A DNA stretch of 64,000 bases from Scytonema sp045865695 (GCF_045865695.1 NZ_BAACAP010000217.1:1-64000); one strand, 5' to 3'; numbered from the stretch's first letter, positions 26,049 to 35,542 are shown. Notes: generated by a model from the letters alone, not told the origin. Numbers and translations are program-made.

Positions 26049-26615
26049 CTAAACATTCCGAATCTGCATCTGTATCCAATCCTTCTCTAGAATCGCGTAC
26101 AGCAACCTATCTCGCCATTCTCCTTTTATCAATTCATACTCCTGGAGATAGCCTTCCTGTCTCATGCCAATTTTTACTAACACCCTTGCAGAAAGATTAT
26201 TCCGAGGATCGCAAGTCGCAAAAATTCGATGCATTTTCAACTGCTGAAACCCAAACTCTAAAAGTTTTTGACTAGCTTCCGTTGCATAGCCCTGTCCCCA
26301 AAATTTCTGAATTAAAGAAAACCCTATAGAACCTTCTGACTTATTGGGATCTGTGATGGAAATACGACAAGTACCAATGAATTGCTTATCTTCTTTTAAA
26401 GCGATCGCAAGGGCAAAATTCTGACGGTTTCTTTTTCGGTGAGCTTTAATCTCTGTCTGGAGGTAGTTCTTGGTGTCGTCTTCAGTATTGGGACCAAAAG
26501 GTAAGTAACGAACGACTTCTGGATCGGAAGCATAGCTATGGATTCCTTGCCAATCTGATTCTACAAAGTCGCGGAGTATAAGACGTGGAGTTTCTAGAGG
26601 AAGATGAATACTCAT
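26049..26615 (-). CDS. RimJ/RimL-type GNAT N-acetyltransferase
   Basis: A 188-aa protein. Thr-Pro-Arg-Leu-Ile-Leu-Arg-Asp-Phe at the start, Ile-Gly-Phe-Ser-Leu-Ile-Gln-Lys-Phe-Trp-Gly-Gln-Gly-Tyr-Ala-Thr-Glu-Ala (motif A, ~96-113) and Asn-x-Leu-Ser-Ala-Arg-Val-Leu-x-Lys-Ile-Gly-Met (motif B) are diagnostic of the Acetyltransf_3 group. It acetylates an amino group of an unknown substrate, possibly a protein N-terminus or small molecule. Confidence 0.9.
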   Translation of the reverse strand: MSIHLPLETPRLILRDFVESDWQGIHSYASDPEVVRYLPFGPNTEDDTKNYLQTEIKAHRKRNRQNFALAIALKEDKQFIGTCRISITDPNKSEGSIGFSLIQKFWGQGYATEASQKLLEFGFQQLKMHRIFATCDPRNNLSARVLVKIGMRQEGYLQEYELIKGEWRDRLLYAILEKDWIQMQIRNV

Positions 26616-26685
26616 GACAAAGATGGTGCATTTAATGGGGAACAGGTGCTCTTTGTTCCGTTATAAAAGGCTTACCCAAAGTTAC

Positions 26686-26830
26686 CCAATGCTAGACATT
26701 TATCGTCATTGGTCTAGCTGAACTTTGGAACTTAATTCCTGCTTCACTCTGGCGGTGTCGGCACTCAACCAGTCCACAGGCTCACACTGCCTAACTAGCA
26801 GCAACGGACGAATAGTTTCTCAGGTTGATG
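26686..26830 (-). ncRNA. Predicted TnpB-associated omega RNA 3' region with pseudoknot
   Basis: TnpB proteins use RNA from the 3' end of their gene and element (family knowledge). In the RNA sense, GCTAGAC (26718-26712) pairs with GTCTAGC (26697-26691). CAAT in the loop (26711-26708) pairs with ATTG (26690-26687) right after the stem, giving an H-type pseudoknot next to the element end. The 5' limit is not visible; the guide would begin to the left of ~26686. Confidence 0.45.
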
Positions 26831-27936
26831 GCAGCGTTTAAATCTCTGTCGAGACTGACACCACAACCACAATTGAAAACTCTTTCTTTAAGAGAGAGTT
26901 CTTTTTTTAGAGTTCCACAATTAGAGCAAGTTTTGCTAGATGGGAACCATCTATCAGCAATGACAAGCTTTGAGCCATATAGCTCGCACTTATAAGTTAG
27001 CTGTCTCCGAAACTCAAAGAATCCCATGTCTTGAATGCTTGCTGCCAGTTTGTGATTAGCCATCATGCCAGATACATTTAAGTCTTCAATAACTATCACG
27101 CCGTGGTTCTTAGCCAATAGTGTGGTTAACTTCTGCAATGTATCTTTTCGGATGTTGGCTATCTTTCTATGCAGCCTAGCTATTTGCATTTGGGCTTTTT
27201 TCCAGTTAGCTGAACCTTTAATTTTATGGCGATTCAACCATTGCATTCTAGCTAACTTATCTTGGAATTTCTTATAAGATTTAGCTCCTTCGATAATCTC
27301 TCCTGTGCTGAGAGTGCAAAGATTCAAAACACCAAGGTCAACACCTACAATGCTATCTGAAGTCGTTTCTTCTAGTTTCACGTCAAATCGGTAGGAGATA
27401 AACCATCTATCAGCTTCACGACTGATTGTCACTGATTTTGGTTGAAAATGATGTGGAGGAACTTTATTAGGAGACTTTTTCTTTTTTCGAGGACAGTGTG
27501 TTGGCAAACACTCGGAAGTTTTCAGCACTCCTATTCTAGGAACTTGAATTTTGTGACTTCCTAAAATTTTAATGCTTCCTTCGAGAGTGAAATTATCGTG
27601 CTGTCCTTTCTTTTTGAACTGTGGAACTCCTTTTTTATTTTCAAAACAAGACTTCCATGCAATTCTCAACGCTCTCAGAGCGGATTGTGGTGTAGATTTA
27701 GAGCATTCGTAATACCAGGGGCATTCAGGTTTTACTAATGCTACCAACCATTTATGTAAGTCAATCGCAGTAGGAAACTTGATTTTTTCTGTAGGATTAG
27801 CCTTATTCCAATCAAGTATTTGTTTGGTTAAACCTAATCCCCAGTTCCATGCGTGGCGTGCTACACCACAATGTTTTAGTAACTCTGTACGCTGTTGGTT
27901 ATTCAGTTTTAATTCTGTTTTAAAACCTAACAGCAT
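26791..27936 (-). CDS. tnpB: TnpB RNA-guided nuclease (IS607/OrfB)
   Basis: A 381-aa protein. RuvC residues are in place: Val-Gly-Val-Asp-Leu-Gly (first Asp), Val-Ile-Glu-Asp-Leu-Asn (Glu), Leu-Asp-Arg-Asp-Leu-Asn-Ala-Ala (last Asp). The zinc finger is Cys-Ser-Asn-Cys plus Cys-Gly-Cys. The N-terminal OrfB_IS605 helical region is complete. It cuts DNA at sites set by its omega RNA and element-flanking motif. It starts 1 bp after tnpA ends, so it is translated from the same transcript. Probably functional. Confidence 0.93.
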   Translation of the reverse strand: MLLGFKTELKLNNQQRTELLKHCGVARHAWNWGLGLTKQILDWNKANPTEKIKFPTAIDLHKWLVALVKPECPWYYECSKSTPQSALRALRIAWKSCFENKKGVPQFKKKGQHDNFTLEGSIKILGSHKIQVPRIGVLKTSECLPTHCPRKKKKSPNKVPPHHFQPKSVTISREADRWFISYRFDVKLEETTSDSIVGVDLGVLNLCTLSTGEIIEGAKSYKKFQDKLARMQWLNRHKIKGSANWKKAQMQIARLHRKIANIRKDTLQKLTTLLAKNHGVIVIEDLNVSGMMANHKLAASIQDMGFFEFRRQLTYKCELYGSKLVIADRWFPSSKTCSNCGTLKKELSLKERVFNCGCGVSLDRDLNAAINLRNYSSVAAS

Positions 27937-27937
27937 T

Positions 27938-28579
27938 CTATTTCACCTCGTTTACAACTTGAGTCATACCGTCAATTAACTTCTTGTTTTTCTTACTACG
28001 AGAACCGTATAACCGTGCTGAGAACACAGTGATAAGTTCAATCATGTCTTGCACTAACTCTTGCTCAAAAGTGATTTCTTCATTGGTTTTATTGATAATA
28101 ACTACTTCAGTTTCAAACTCTTCACACATAGCAAATACAAGCTCTGCACCAAATCTTAATAGCCTGTCTTTGTGAGTTAGTACTAATCTGGCTACATCTC
28201 CTTGCATGATGCGTTTGAGTAGCTTTTGAAGTCCTTTTTTCTGGTAGTTCAAGCCACTTCCTAAATCTTGAATAGTTTCAAACTGCCAACCATTAGCGCT
28301 GCTAAAAGCTTCTAAGACTTGTGCTTGACGTACTAAATCTTCTTTCTGGTCGTAGCTTGAAACACGAGCGTAATTAATGGTTATGCGTTCATCTAGTTGC
28401 TTTAAATCTCTAGGCGTTATGCGTTTAATGTCCGCTAGATAAAATCTTCTTTGTCCTGTGGGTGAACGCTCGGATTTAATCTTCCCTGAATCAGCCCAAC
28501 GTCTTAGAGTTTTTGTGGAGACACCTAATTCTTTTGCTGCATCTCCAATACTAATCGTCACTTCTGATGTACTCTCCAT
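27938..28579 (-). CDS. tnpA: IS607 family serine recombinase (TnpA)
   Basis: A 213-aa protein. An N-terminal MerR-like HTH (Ala-Ala-Lys-Glu-Leu-Gly-Val-Ser-Thr-Lys-Thr-Leu-Arg-Arg-Trp, ~13-27) precedes a serine-recombinase domain. The catalytic Ser is in Tyr-Ala-Arg-Val-Ser-Ser (~70-75), with Arg-Leu-Val-Leu-Thr-His-Lys-Asp-Arg-Leu-x-Arg-Phe-Gly further on. It mobilises the element. The length is usual. Confidence 0.92.
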   Translation of the reverse strand: MESTSEVTISIGDAAKELGVSTKTLRRWADSGKIKSERSPTGQRRFYLADIKRITPRDLKQLDERITINYARVSSYDQKEDLVRQAQVLEAFSSANGWQFETIQDLGSGLNYQKKGLQKLLKRIMQGDVARLVLTHKDRLLRFGAELVFAMCEEFETEVVIINKTNEEITFEQELVQDMIELITVFSARLYGSRSKKNKKLIDGMTQVVNEVK

Positions 28580-28825
28580 ATCAACTCAACTGATATAGAC
28601 TACAGTACTATAGTTACCCATTTTAGAAATTATGTCAATGGTTGTCTAATAATTAATTTACAGAAGGTATCCCTCTGAAATAGTTTAGTTTGTTCTGGCT
28701 CTGAAAAGTAGCTCCCGTGGTGTCTGTCACATAATTTAAATTTAAGTGTTATATTTACGACTTTGGTTAACAAAAGATTAAGTATAATAGAAAAATAACC
28801 ACACAATGGGGAGGCAAACAGATAG

Positions 28826-29107
28826 ATGGAACAATCAAACGACGGAGACAAAGAAAATTTTCTCTACCCTCGGGGTCGCTATTACGGTCAAGTCAAGCCT
28901 GAAAATTTAGTTTTTAACGCCAATCTTCAAGAATTTGCCCAAAGAGTGGGTATCATAACCAGTTTAGAAACATCTGGGAAACTTTCGCCTGAAGAAGCTT
29001 ACAACCAGATTAAAGTGCTGTGGAAACAGTTAAAGCGTAGTAAAAAGGAACTGAGAATTGGTGAGGAGCCGCCGAACGACACAGAAACTCCACCAAATGA
29101 ACCCTAA
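28826..29107 (+). CDS. Small conserved cyanobacterial hypothetical protein
   Basis: A 93-aa hydrophilic protein. Phe-Leu-Tyr-Pro-Arg-Gly-Arg-Tyr-Tyr-Gly begins a conserved-looking N-terminal block, with helices around 30-75 and a Pro/Glu/Asn-rich tail. A similar family (DUF7219) is known from cyanobacteria; I match it only by memory of the Arg-Gly-x-Tyr-Tyr-Gly pattern. No function known. Its end overlaps the end of the convergent gene at 29104 by 4 bp. Confidence 0.7.
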   Translation: MEQSNDGDKENFLYPRGRYYGQVKPENLVFNANLQEFAQRVGIITSLETSGKLSPEEAYNQIKVLWKQLKRSKKELRIGEEPPNDTETPPNEP

Positions 29108-29328
29108 AATGGCTCAAAGTCATTCTTAAAAACCTCAAAATCTTTTGGAAACAGCGATACCACTATACTTTCTGCGGCATTTTTGTCGTCAACTCGGATA
29201 AGCCAACGTTCTTGATTGCGCTCGCCCAAACCTTCTTGACCGCAAATTTCCCCTATTTTTCCAGCCACATATGCTGGACGTAAAATCAGCACCTTGTCTC
29301 CTATTTTGGGGTTAATAGCACTCCTCAC
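29104..29328 (-). CDS. Small SH3-barrel-like hypothetical protein
   Basis: A 74-aa protein. Ile-Gly-Asp-Lys-Val-Leu-Ile-Leu-Arg-Pro and later Gly-Lys-Ile-Gly-Glu-Ile suggest a small beta barrel (KOW/SH3-like). Trp-Leu-Ile-Arg-Val is a following strand. The C-terminus is acidic. No family recognised. Confidence 0.6.
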   Translation of the reverse strand: MRSAINPKIGDKVLILRPAYVAGKIGEICGQEGLGERNQERWLIRVDDKNAAESIVVSLFPKDFEVFKNDFEPF

Positions 29329-29966
29329 TGAAATAATACAAAAATTTATACCCGTAAATTCCGAAGAATTTAATAACCTTGTCTTAATCTTATCTTAGTT
29401 TGTACACAAGTTGGATTTATCTTTCTCTTAGTCGTCCCTTATAAAGGCTACGGTGTACAGATAAGTCTGAAATAGTTTACGAGTCGAGGTTTTAGCGTTG
29501 TTTTTACCCCACCCTAACCCTCCCCTTGTAAAAGGGGAGGGAATAAGAAATCTAGTTTTCCCCCTTTCACGCGGGGGGATTAAGGGGGGTAAATTCGACT
29601 TGTGTCTACACCGTAGTAGTAAGGGGAGGGTCAGGGTGTGGTAAAACACCAGCTCATGGTATGAAGCTTTTACAAAAGCTATAATTTCATATAAGTTTTT
29701 ACCACAAGCATTTAAGCTGTTAATATTAGTAAAAAATAGAACATTCTTATTTTATTTTAAAAATATATTAATATTTAATTTCAATAAAATAGTTATTTTG
29801 AAATCAAGAATTTTTTGGAAAAAATTACCTTGTTAATTATTTACAACGCAAATAGCAATGCTTACCCTACAAACTTTTGATGGGTAATACCTACCCTACA
29901 GTTCTTAAAATTTTGCTAAGAATGATTTAGGATTGCTATATACATATAATAAGAGAATCAAAAATT
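29329..29966. repeat. Gene-free gap with CCCTCCCC/GGGGAGGG hairpins, then an AT-rich stretch
   Basis: Inverted repeats (CCTCCCCTTGTAAAAGGGG at ~29518-29537, GGGGGGATTAAGGGGGG near 29573) belong to a family also seen at 25.1, 25.9 and 36.0 kb. After 29700 the sequence is AT-rich and probably holds the msrB promoter. No gene seen. Confidence 0.6.
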
Positions 29967-30398
29967 ATGACAACTTCAAAAAATAGAGAGTTTGAAGTCA
30001 AGAAAACCGAACAAGAATGGCAAGAAAGTTTGACTCAAGAGCAATATTGCGTACTCCGCCAGCATACGACAGAGCGTCCTCATACAAGCCCACTGAACAA
30101 GGAGTATGCTCAAGGTACTTATTTATGTGCTGGATGCGGTCAGCCACTCTTTGTATCAGGTACTAAGTATAACAGTGGCACTGGTTGGCCTAGCTTCTTT
30201 AATCCTATTGAAGGTGCGATCGATATATCTGTGGATAAGTCTTTATTTATGACGAGAATGGAAGTCCACTGTAGTCGTTGTGGCGGGCATTTAGGTCATG
30301 TCTTTGATGACGGTCCCAAACCTACTGGCAAACGCTATTGTATTAATGGCGTTGCTCTAAAGTTTATTCCGGAGTCAGAGTCAACTGTTTCCGAATAA
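29967..30398 (+). CDS. msrB: Peptide-methionine (R)-S-oxide reductase MsrB
   Basis: A 143-aa protein that repairs the R-sulfoxide of methionine in proteins. Zinc cysteines are in Cys-Ala-Gly-Cys and Cys-Ser-Arg-Cys. Ser-Gly-Thr-Gly-Trp-Pro-Ser-Phe is the substrate loop, Gly-His-Leu-Gly-His-Val-Phe carries the active-site His, and the catalytic Cys is in Arg-Tyr-Cys-Ile-Asn. All catalytic parts present. Confidence 0.95.
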   Translation: MTTSKNREFEVKKTEQEWQESLTQEQYCVLRQHTTERPHTSPLNKEYAQGTYLCAGCGQPLFVSGTKYNSGTGWPSFFNPIEGAIDISVDKSLFMTRMEVHCSRCGGHLGHVFDDGPKPTGKRYCINGVALKFIPESESTVSE

Positions 30399-30429
30399 AA
30401 TCAGCTTTACTCCCCTCATTTGACCTTTC

Positions 30430-30545
30430 ATCTCTCGTTCCTAGCCTCTGGCTAGGAATGCATTCTTAGAGGCTCCGCCTCCCGATCCTATAAAGCGAGG
30501 CGGAGCCTCTGGGAAGTCATTCCCAGGCGGAGCCACCGGATCGAG
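30430..30545. repeat. Dispersed GGCTCCGCC/GTTCCTAGCC palindromic family, copy 2
   Basis: Nested palindromes (CCTAGCCTCTGGCTAGG; AGGCTCCGCCT; GAGGCGGAGCCTC) between msrB and the DUF1995 gene, similar to 23350, 46740 and 52855. Confidence 0.75.
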
Positions 30546-30654
30546 GTGGGGGGTCAGACCCATCAAGTACCAACAGCATCCTTTAAGAAGTCAGGGATCT
30601 TGCAACCCCATCTGTTGCTAAGATCTAAAGTCTTAAATCAAAAATTTATTTAAT

Positions 30655-31389
30655 ATGGCAGAACTTCCAAACAGTCTTGAAGATGCGATCGCTCAAGCTC
30701 GCGAAGCAACGAAAGCAGCACTAGTAGATGGATGCAAGCGGATACAAATTGACTTTTTGTTTCCAGAACTCAAACCAATGCCTGTGGCAGAACAATTTCT
30801 GTCGGTTTTTGCAGAGTATGGGTCAAAACTCAAGGTTTTCTTTCCCGATGCTGGCGGAGCAGCCCTTGCGAGTCGGGAGTGGACGGATGTGCCATTTAAA
30901 ATTTTTGACATAGGCACTGGCAAATTATCTTTGGAGAAAAAGATCGAGCCGGAAGACGAAATCTTCTTCCTGATTGCTCCTACTGTAGTGGAAGTAGGAG
31001 AAGTCGAGAAGATGGCTCAATTGGTAGGGGATCGCCCCATCGTCATCTTGAATCCGCGCTTGGAAGATTTAGGGGCGGTGGGTATTGGTTATGCAGCAAG
31101 ACAGTTACGCGATCGCTTTATCAGTACAATTGAAAACTGCTATTATCTTCGCCCTGTGGATAATGAAACAGCAGTCTTTCGCTGTTATCCCAGTCAATGG
31201 GAAGTCTGGTTAGAAAACTCTGGGGAGTATCAAAAAATTGCCGAACTCCCGAAAAAGCCCTCTGGAGACGAACTAGATCTTATCCTAGCTCAACAAGGTT
31301 CTGCATCTGGAACATCAGGTACACAAGTTCCGAAAAAGCCCAATATGTTCAAAAGTTTGCAGCGTTTCTTACGTGCTTTAAGGAATTAA
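30655..31389 (+). CDS. DUF1995 family protein
   Basis: A 244-aa protein, conserved in oxygenic phototrophs; a plant member (LPA3) is linked to photosystem II assembly. Diagnostic stretches are Leu-Glu-Asp-Ala-Ile-Ala-Gln-Ala-Arg, Ile-Asp-Phe-Leu-Phe-Pro-Glu-Leu, Val-Phe-Phe-Pro-Asp-Ala-Gly and Val-Ile-Leu-Asn-Pro-Arg-Leu. No signal peptide. The C-terminal Gly/Ser/Lys-rich tail is not part of the domain. Confidence 0.88.
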   Translation: MAELPNSLEDAIAQAREATKAALVDGCKRIQIDFLFPELKPMPVAEQFLSVFAEYGSKLKVFFPDAGGAALASREWTDVPFKIFDIGTGKLSLEKKIEPEDEIFFLIAPTVVEVGEVEKMAQLVGDRPIVILNPRLEDLGAVGIGYAARQLRDRFISTIENCYYLRPVDNETAVFRCYPSQWEVWLENSGEYQKIAELPKKPSGDELDLILAQQGSASGTSGTQVPKKPNMFKSLQRFLRALRN

Positions 31390-31395
31390 ACTGAC

Positions 31396-32283
31396 CTAAA
31401 CTTTAACTCTTAAAAAACTCATGAGATTTTTTAGAAAAGACTGACTCACAGGAGGTTTTTGCTGAGAAATCTCTGGGAGTATTTCTGGAGGAGACATTGT
31501 ATGAGTTATTGTGGGAGTTAACTCTTCTATGGAACAGGTAGGATTAAAAGCAGACATGAATTGTTCTTCGGCTAGACCTACAACAATCAGCCGAAAAGCA
31601 ATCTGCTGCACAACTTCCACAGGAACTCTCAAATGTTTGGCAATTTTTTGTAGAGAAATATTACCATTGACAAATTCCCACACTTGCCATTCCCGAGCAT
31701 CAAGCTGCATATCTAGCTGTTTTGAGACTAAACCTGTTAGAGCAGAAGTAGGGTCTGGTAACTTTTCTGTTAAAGCACTCCAGTCTTTTAATGCTCGCAA
31801 TCCCATGAGAGTTGTCTCAGTTGCAGGCATACTCAACCCAGTCATTTCAGCAAAAGGTAATGTTTCTGTAGAATTCATGGGACGAAACGTAAACAGCCCA
31901 TCTTTAACTTGAAACAACGCACAAACTTGGCGCAGAACTTGGGAATTAAATAACAGTTTCAGTTGTTCGGCTTGCAACAAACCTTGAGACTTTAAACACA
32001 ATCCCATGGGTGTATTAATCGGGCAAATTTGAACGACTCTAGAGACAACACGTTCCGTCATCCATCCCCGTTGAGCGATGGCTAACATTAACCCTTGTCG
32101 ATCTAAACGATCGGATGCAGCAATAACACGACCTTGATGTAACCAGAGGTGATGAACTCTCATTTTTTGATTGTTGTCTTCAATGAGAACTTCTATTGTT
32201 AGCCGTCCTGTTTTGTGTCCTTGTTCCAAAAATTGGAAAAGTTCGGATAAGGAAAAGTCTGCTAAGTTACCCGCGATGCCCAT
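31396..32283 (-). CDS. DUF4388 domain protein (PatA-N-like)
   Basis: A 295-aa protein. The N-terminal DUF4388 domain (Leu-Ser-Glu-Leu-Phe-Gln-Phe-Leu-Glu-Gln-Gly-His-Lys-Thr-Gly-Arg-Leu, ~13-29, then a Leu-Trp-Leu-His-Gln-Gly-Arg-Val-Ile-Ala-Ala strand) is shared with cyanobacterial response regulators such as PatA. Residues ~185-240 look like a winged-helix region. No receiver domain. A regulatory role is likely but the target is unknown. Confidence 0.82.
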   Translation of the reverse strand: MGIAGNLADFSLSELFQFLEQGHKTGRLTIEVLIEDNNQKMRVHHLWLHQGRVIAASDRLDRQGLMLAIAQRGWMTERVVSRVVQICPINTPMGLCLKSQGLLQAEQLKLLFNSQVLRQVCALFQVKDGLFTFRPMNSTETLPFAEMTGLSMPATETTLMGLRALKDWSALTEKLPDPTSALTGLVSKQLDMQLDAREWQVWEFVNGNISLQKIAKHLRVPVEVVQQIAFRLIVVGLAEEQFMSAFNPTCSIEELTPTITHTMSPPEILPEISQQKPPVSQSFLKNLMSFLRVKV

Positions 32284-32459
32284 AATTTTTTAAAATTTTG
32301 TTTAAAAAGTTGTTGGTTATTAGTAGTTAGTTGTTTGTTGTTGGTTGTTATACTCGATTATGCTTTTTGAAAGTTTCAATATCAAACCGAGCTATTACGT
32401 AAATATTTAATTTGTTACAAATGTTTATCATGTATAGGTCTTGTATTTAATTTTTGAAA

Positions 32460-32578
32460 TATACGTAGTAGGTAGGGCTATGCCACACAAAAGCGTTATG
32501 TGGTGGGCATTGCCCACCCTACTAACTAACCCCTCAATTAAAGTTTATGTGGTGGGCAATGCCCACCCTACTAACCTC
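32460..32578. repeat. Duplicated GTGGTGGGCATTGCCCACC palindromic element
   Basis: Two copies of a GGTGGGCAATGCCCACC palindrome followed by CCTACTAAC lie between the DUF4388 gene and the metalloprotease. No gene in 32284-32578. Confidence 0.75.
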
Positions 32579-35542
32579 TCAATTTGCCTCTAACTGAGCA
32601 TTTAGAGCTTTGTTGATTCTGTCGCGTGTTTCTAGCAAATGAGCCTTGGTGTAATCATCGTTGGAATTTGCTCCATCCAGTTTTTCATTTAATTGTTTCA
32701 ATTTATACCATGCAAGCGTGCGAGCATCTTCTGGGACATTCTTCTTCCGCAATACCATACTCACTAAAAGGTCGAGATATTCTCTTTGCAAACCCCGTCG
32801 CAAACTAGATATTTTGATGGGTTTACCGTTTGGTTTGAGGACTTCACTCCAAATCCCAGTTTGTAATGTATCGAATAGTTCTGGTAAAGTCAGTGCTTTT
32901 TCGGTTTCGCTTTTCAGTTCGAGGTCTTTAAGACGAGAAAGGCGATCGCCTGAAAGCAAATCTGTTAACACGGAACCTTGCATGAATAACACCAAATCGT
33001 GGATTGGATAATCCAAGCGACCAGTTCGGGGTGCGCTTCCCCAGTGACGCCAGCGAGAAGGTGCTAATTTATTCAGTAGTTCTGGTGGAAAAATTAAAGC
33101 ATCTTCAGCAAAAACGTATTTTTGTAAAATTTCTAGTGCTTGCCGTTGCTGTACGATGGGTACGGGTTGAAAGGGTAGTTGCCCTTGGGGATTACTGGGA
33201 TCGACTCTGTAGAAAGACTGACCGCCAATGTATTTTGAAATATAGTAAATATTCTGGACATAATTACTAAACACGGTGCCAAATCGTTCTTTGACATCAC
33301 TAAAACTTTCACCAGCACTAGGGTAACTCTTGTTAAGGCGTTCCCACATAAACCGTGCATTATCCAACTGTTCCTGAGAATATGCTAGAACGTTACTGCT
33401 ATTGTCCCATGCATTAGAAGTTGGGTCGAGGTCTAAAACATCTTCGTCTGTGGAGTAACTCAATTCGGGTTTGTAAGACTCACTAGCCATTTTGTCCAAG
33501 AAGGACTTTTCCGCAGTTGTGGATGCAGCTGGTAGGGGTGTGTAACCGTATTGAATGACCCACTCATCATAAATCCCTACCATGCTAGGAAAATAATCAC
33601 CTTGCTTGGTTCCTCTAGGTGCAATGTTAGGTGGAATGTAGTCCATCACTGATGAGATAAGACCTTTACGGCGAGTAAGTTCCATATTGTTCATTTGTTC
33701 GGGAGCGAGCAAAGTACTTCCACGGAAGTTATGCCTTAACCCTAAAGTGTGTCCGACTTCATGAGCAATAATAAGACGTAAATACTGATGAATATAGTTT
33801 TTTATTTGTTCGCTACTTGGAGGTGTGTCTTGCAGCAGTGACATTGCCATGGAACCAAAAGCAAATTGGTTGGCTGCTTCCATTCCGTAGCAAAGATCGA
33901 ACGTCCCTGCTAATTGTGAGAGACGGTTACCAAATCCATCTGTTGATGCATTTTTGTCAGGAGTTTCATTATTTTTAGCGTCTAAGCGATTGTTACATAG
34001 AAGACGTTCTTGCATCAATGCTGATAGAGGAGTTCGGGCTTGTGTTTGGTTGGGTTGGACGATTTTGCGATATTCACCCTTCAGTGCTCTGATGAAGCTA
34101 GCGTCAACGAGAATATCAGCATCTAAAATTTCTCCAGTCAAGGGATTAACACGAGATGGTCCTAAAGCAAAATAACCATCTACCGTGTTAATCCATCGTA
34201 TGGTGTTATAACGTATATCGGCTGGATCCCAAGTGGCATCATCTGGCATTTGACGAACTTGAATGGCATCTTTGAATCCAGCTTTTTCAAAGGCTTTATT
34301 CCACATCAAAACGCCTTCTTTGACAGCATCTCGGTACTCTAAAGGAATTGCGTTATCAATCCAGAAAATAATAGGTTTTTCAGGTGGTGAAATAGCTGCC
34401 TTGGGATCTTGTTTTTTGAGATTCCATCGGTTGATATAGCGGACGAAGGGTTCTTTGCGCTCGTCATCGGACAAGTCTTGGTACGCGCTAATAAAATAAC
34501 CGACTCGTTCATCGGCTAAACGCGGACGATAACCGTTGTCAGGAAGTTGAGAGAAACTGTAGTGAACGCGCAAGTTAAATCCACGGCTATCTGCTAGGGA
34601 AGCAAACCGGAACATGCTGCTGTCGCTACCGCTCGTACTGGAAAAATTTAAGACTGACTCAACTTCCATGTTGAGAGGGAAGGCTTTGGCATTCCCAAAA
34701 TATGATTTATCTGTGCTTGGAGAAATTCCCAAACCATAAGATAATCCTGCTAAATCTGTAAGTAAGAGTTCGCCTAAGTCTATAAGTATGGTTTTGCGTT
34801 GTGGATGGATACTTTTGATTGGTATAGAGTAAAGAACTGAATCGCTGAACGAGCGGGCGAGCGATCGCTGTTGGGGATCTCCTTCACGAGCGCGAAAATT
34901 CACATTCCGAACTACAAATTGGATGTTTTTATTCGTCCGTTGAAAGTAAAATAAGAAATCTTGTAAGGGCATACCACTATAGATTCCAGCTTCACCGATG
35001 CCAGATTCCAATGTTGCTGTAGCTAAGTAATTTTTACTTAATTGATTCGGATTAATTTCTAGATATATCTTATTCTGTTCTTTATTTCGGTATAGTGTGA
35101 ACAATCCTTGAAGTTTTTCAGTATCTTTAACTACTTTGTCAAAGGCTTCAAATTCCTCCTTCGGTGCGGGTTTTGCAGTAGTACCTGCTTTTTCATCGGG
35201 TTCTTCGGCTTTATCTAAGTTTTTCTGTAGTTGTAGAAGAGGTTGCTGACCGACTTTTTTGGTATCATTAACAACCCAAGTAAAAGGTTTGCGTTGTGCT
35301 TGCGGCTTTTTTTGGTCGAGAACCCAGACTTGGTTTTGCTTTAACCCCGTGCGAGAGGATGTGTCAAGAATGGATTTATCAGTATATTTTGTAGTAGATA
35401 AGACATCAGTATCCTTCACAGATAACCTATCTACCACATCCGTTACCCGCGTTACATCTGGTTTGCCATCCGTTGCTCTAGCAGATGACATTCCCAAAAA
35501 TAAGCAATGCAACAAAACAACGTAAAAGGTCAATTTTTTCAT
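32579..35542 (-). CDS. Secreted zinc-dependent metalloprotease (DUF5117/DUF5118 type)
   Basis: A 987-aa protein with a Sec signal peptide (hydrophobic core ~6-18, Ala-Arg-Ala cleavage near 21-23). The zinc motif is His-Glu-Val-Gly-His-Thr-Leu-Gly-Leu-Arg-His (HExxHxxGxxH), so it is a metzincin-like peptidase. Around it are the family blocks Asn-Thr-Ile-Arg-Trp and Val-Met-Asp-Tyr-Ile-Pro-Pro, as in zinc-dependent metalloproteases of the DUF5117-DUF5118 family. It probably acts in the periplasm or outside the cell. Full length. Confidence 0.9.
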   Translation of the reverse strand: MKKLTFYVVLLHCLFLGMSSARATDGKPDVTRVTDVVDRLSVKDTDVLSTTKYTDKSILDTSSRTGLKQNQVWVLDQKKPQAQRKPFTWVVNDTKKVGQQPLLQLQKNLDKAEEPDEKAGTTAKPAPKEEFEAFDKVVKDTEKLQGLFTLYRNKEQNKIYLEINPNQLSKNYLATATLESGIGEAGIYSGMPLQDFLFYFQRTNKNIQFVVRNVNFRAREGDPQQRSLARSFSDSVLYSIPIKSIHPQRKTILIDLGELLLTDLAGLSYGLGISPSTDKSYFGNAKAFPLNMEVESVLNFSSTSGSDSSMFRFASLADSRGFNLRVHYSFSQLPDNGYRPRLADERVGYFISAYQDLSDDERKEPFVRYINRWNLKKQDPKAAISPPEKPIIFWIDNAIPLEYRDAVKEGVLMWNKAFEKAGFKDAIQVRQMPDDATWDPADIRYNTIRWINTVDGYFALGPSRVNPLTGEILDADILVDASFIRALKGEYRKIVQPNQTQARTPLSALMQERLLCNNRLDAKNNETPDKNASTDGFGNRLSQLAGTFDLCYGMEAANQFAFGSMAMSLLQDTPPSSEQIKNYIHQYLRLIIAHEVGHTLGLRHNFRGSTLLAPEQMNNMELTRRKGLISSVMDYIPPNIAPRGTKQGDYFPSMVGIYDEWVIQYGYTPLPAASTTAEKSFLDKMASESYKPELSYSTDEDVLDLDPTSNAWDNSSNVLAYSQEQLDNARFMWERLNKSYPSAGESFSDVKERFGTVFSNYVQNIYYISKYIGGQSFYRVDPSNPQGQLPFQPVPIVQQRQALEILQKYVFAEDALIFPPELLNKLAPSRWRHWGSAPRTGRLDYPIHDLVLFMQGSVLTDLLSGDRLSRLKDLELKSETEKALTLPELFDTLQTGIWSEVLKPNGKPIKISSLRRGLQREYLDLLVSMVLRKKNVPEDARTLAWYKLKQLNEKLDGANSNDDYTKAHLLETRDRINKALNAQLEAN

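Larger units (their letters stand above)
26680..28622 (-). mobile_element. IS607-family insertion sequence
   Basis: Contains tnpA (serine recombinase) and tnpB, both full length, in the order expected for IS607. A 9-bp sequence AGTTACCCA occurs at both sides (26680-26688 and 28612-28620). Read leftwards, each has a GG next to the presumed end, as expected of a GG-targeting IS607 element. Exact ends are inferred. A folded RNA structure lies at the right end (see ncRNA). Confidence 0.75.

Noticed and set aside
25976..26275. 99-codon frame opposite the GNAT gene
   Set aside because: It is antisense to a clear acetyltransferase gene.
29428..29649. 73-codon frame
   Set aside because: It runs across GC-rich hairpin repeats and has no protein-like pattern.
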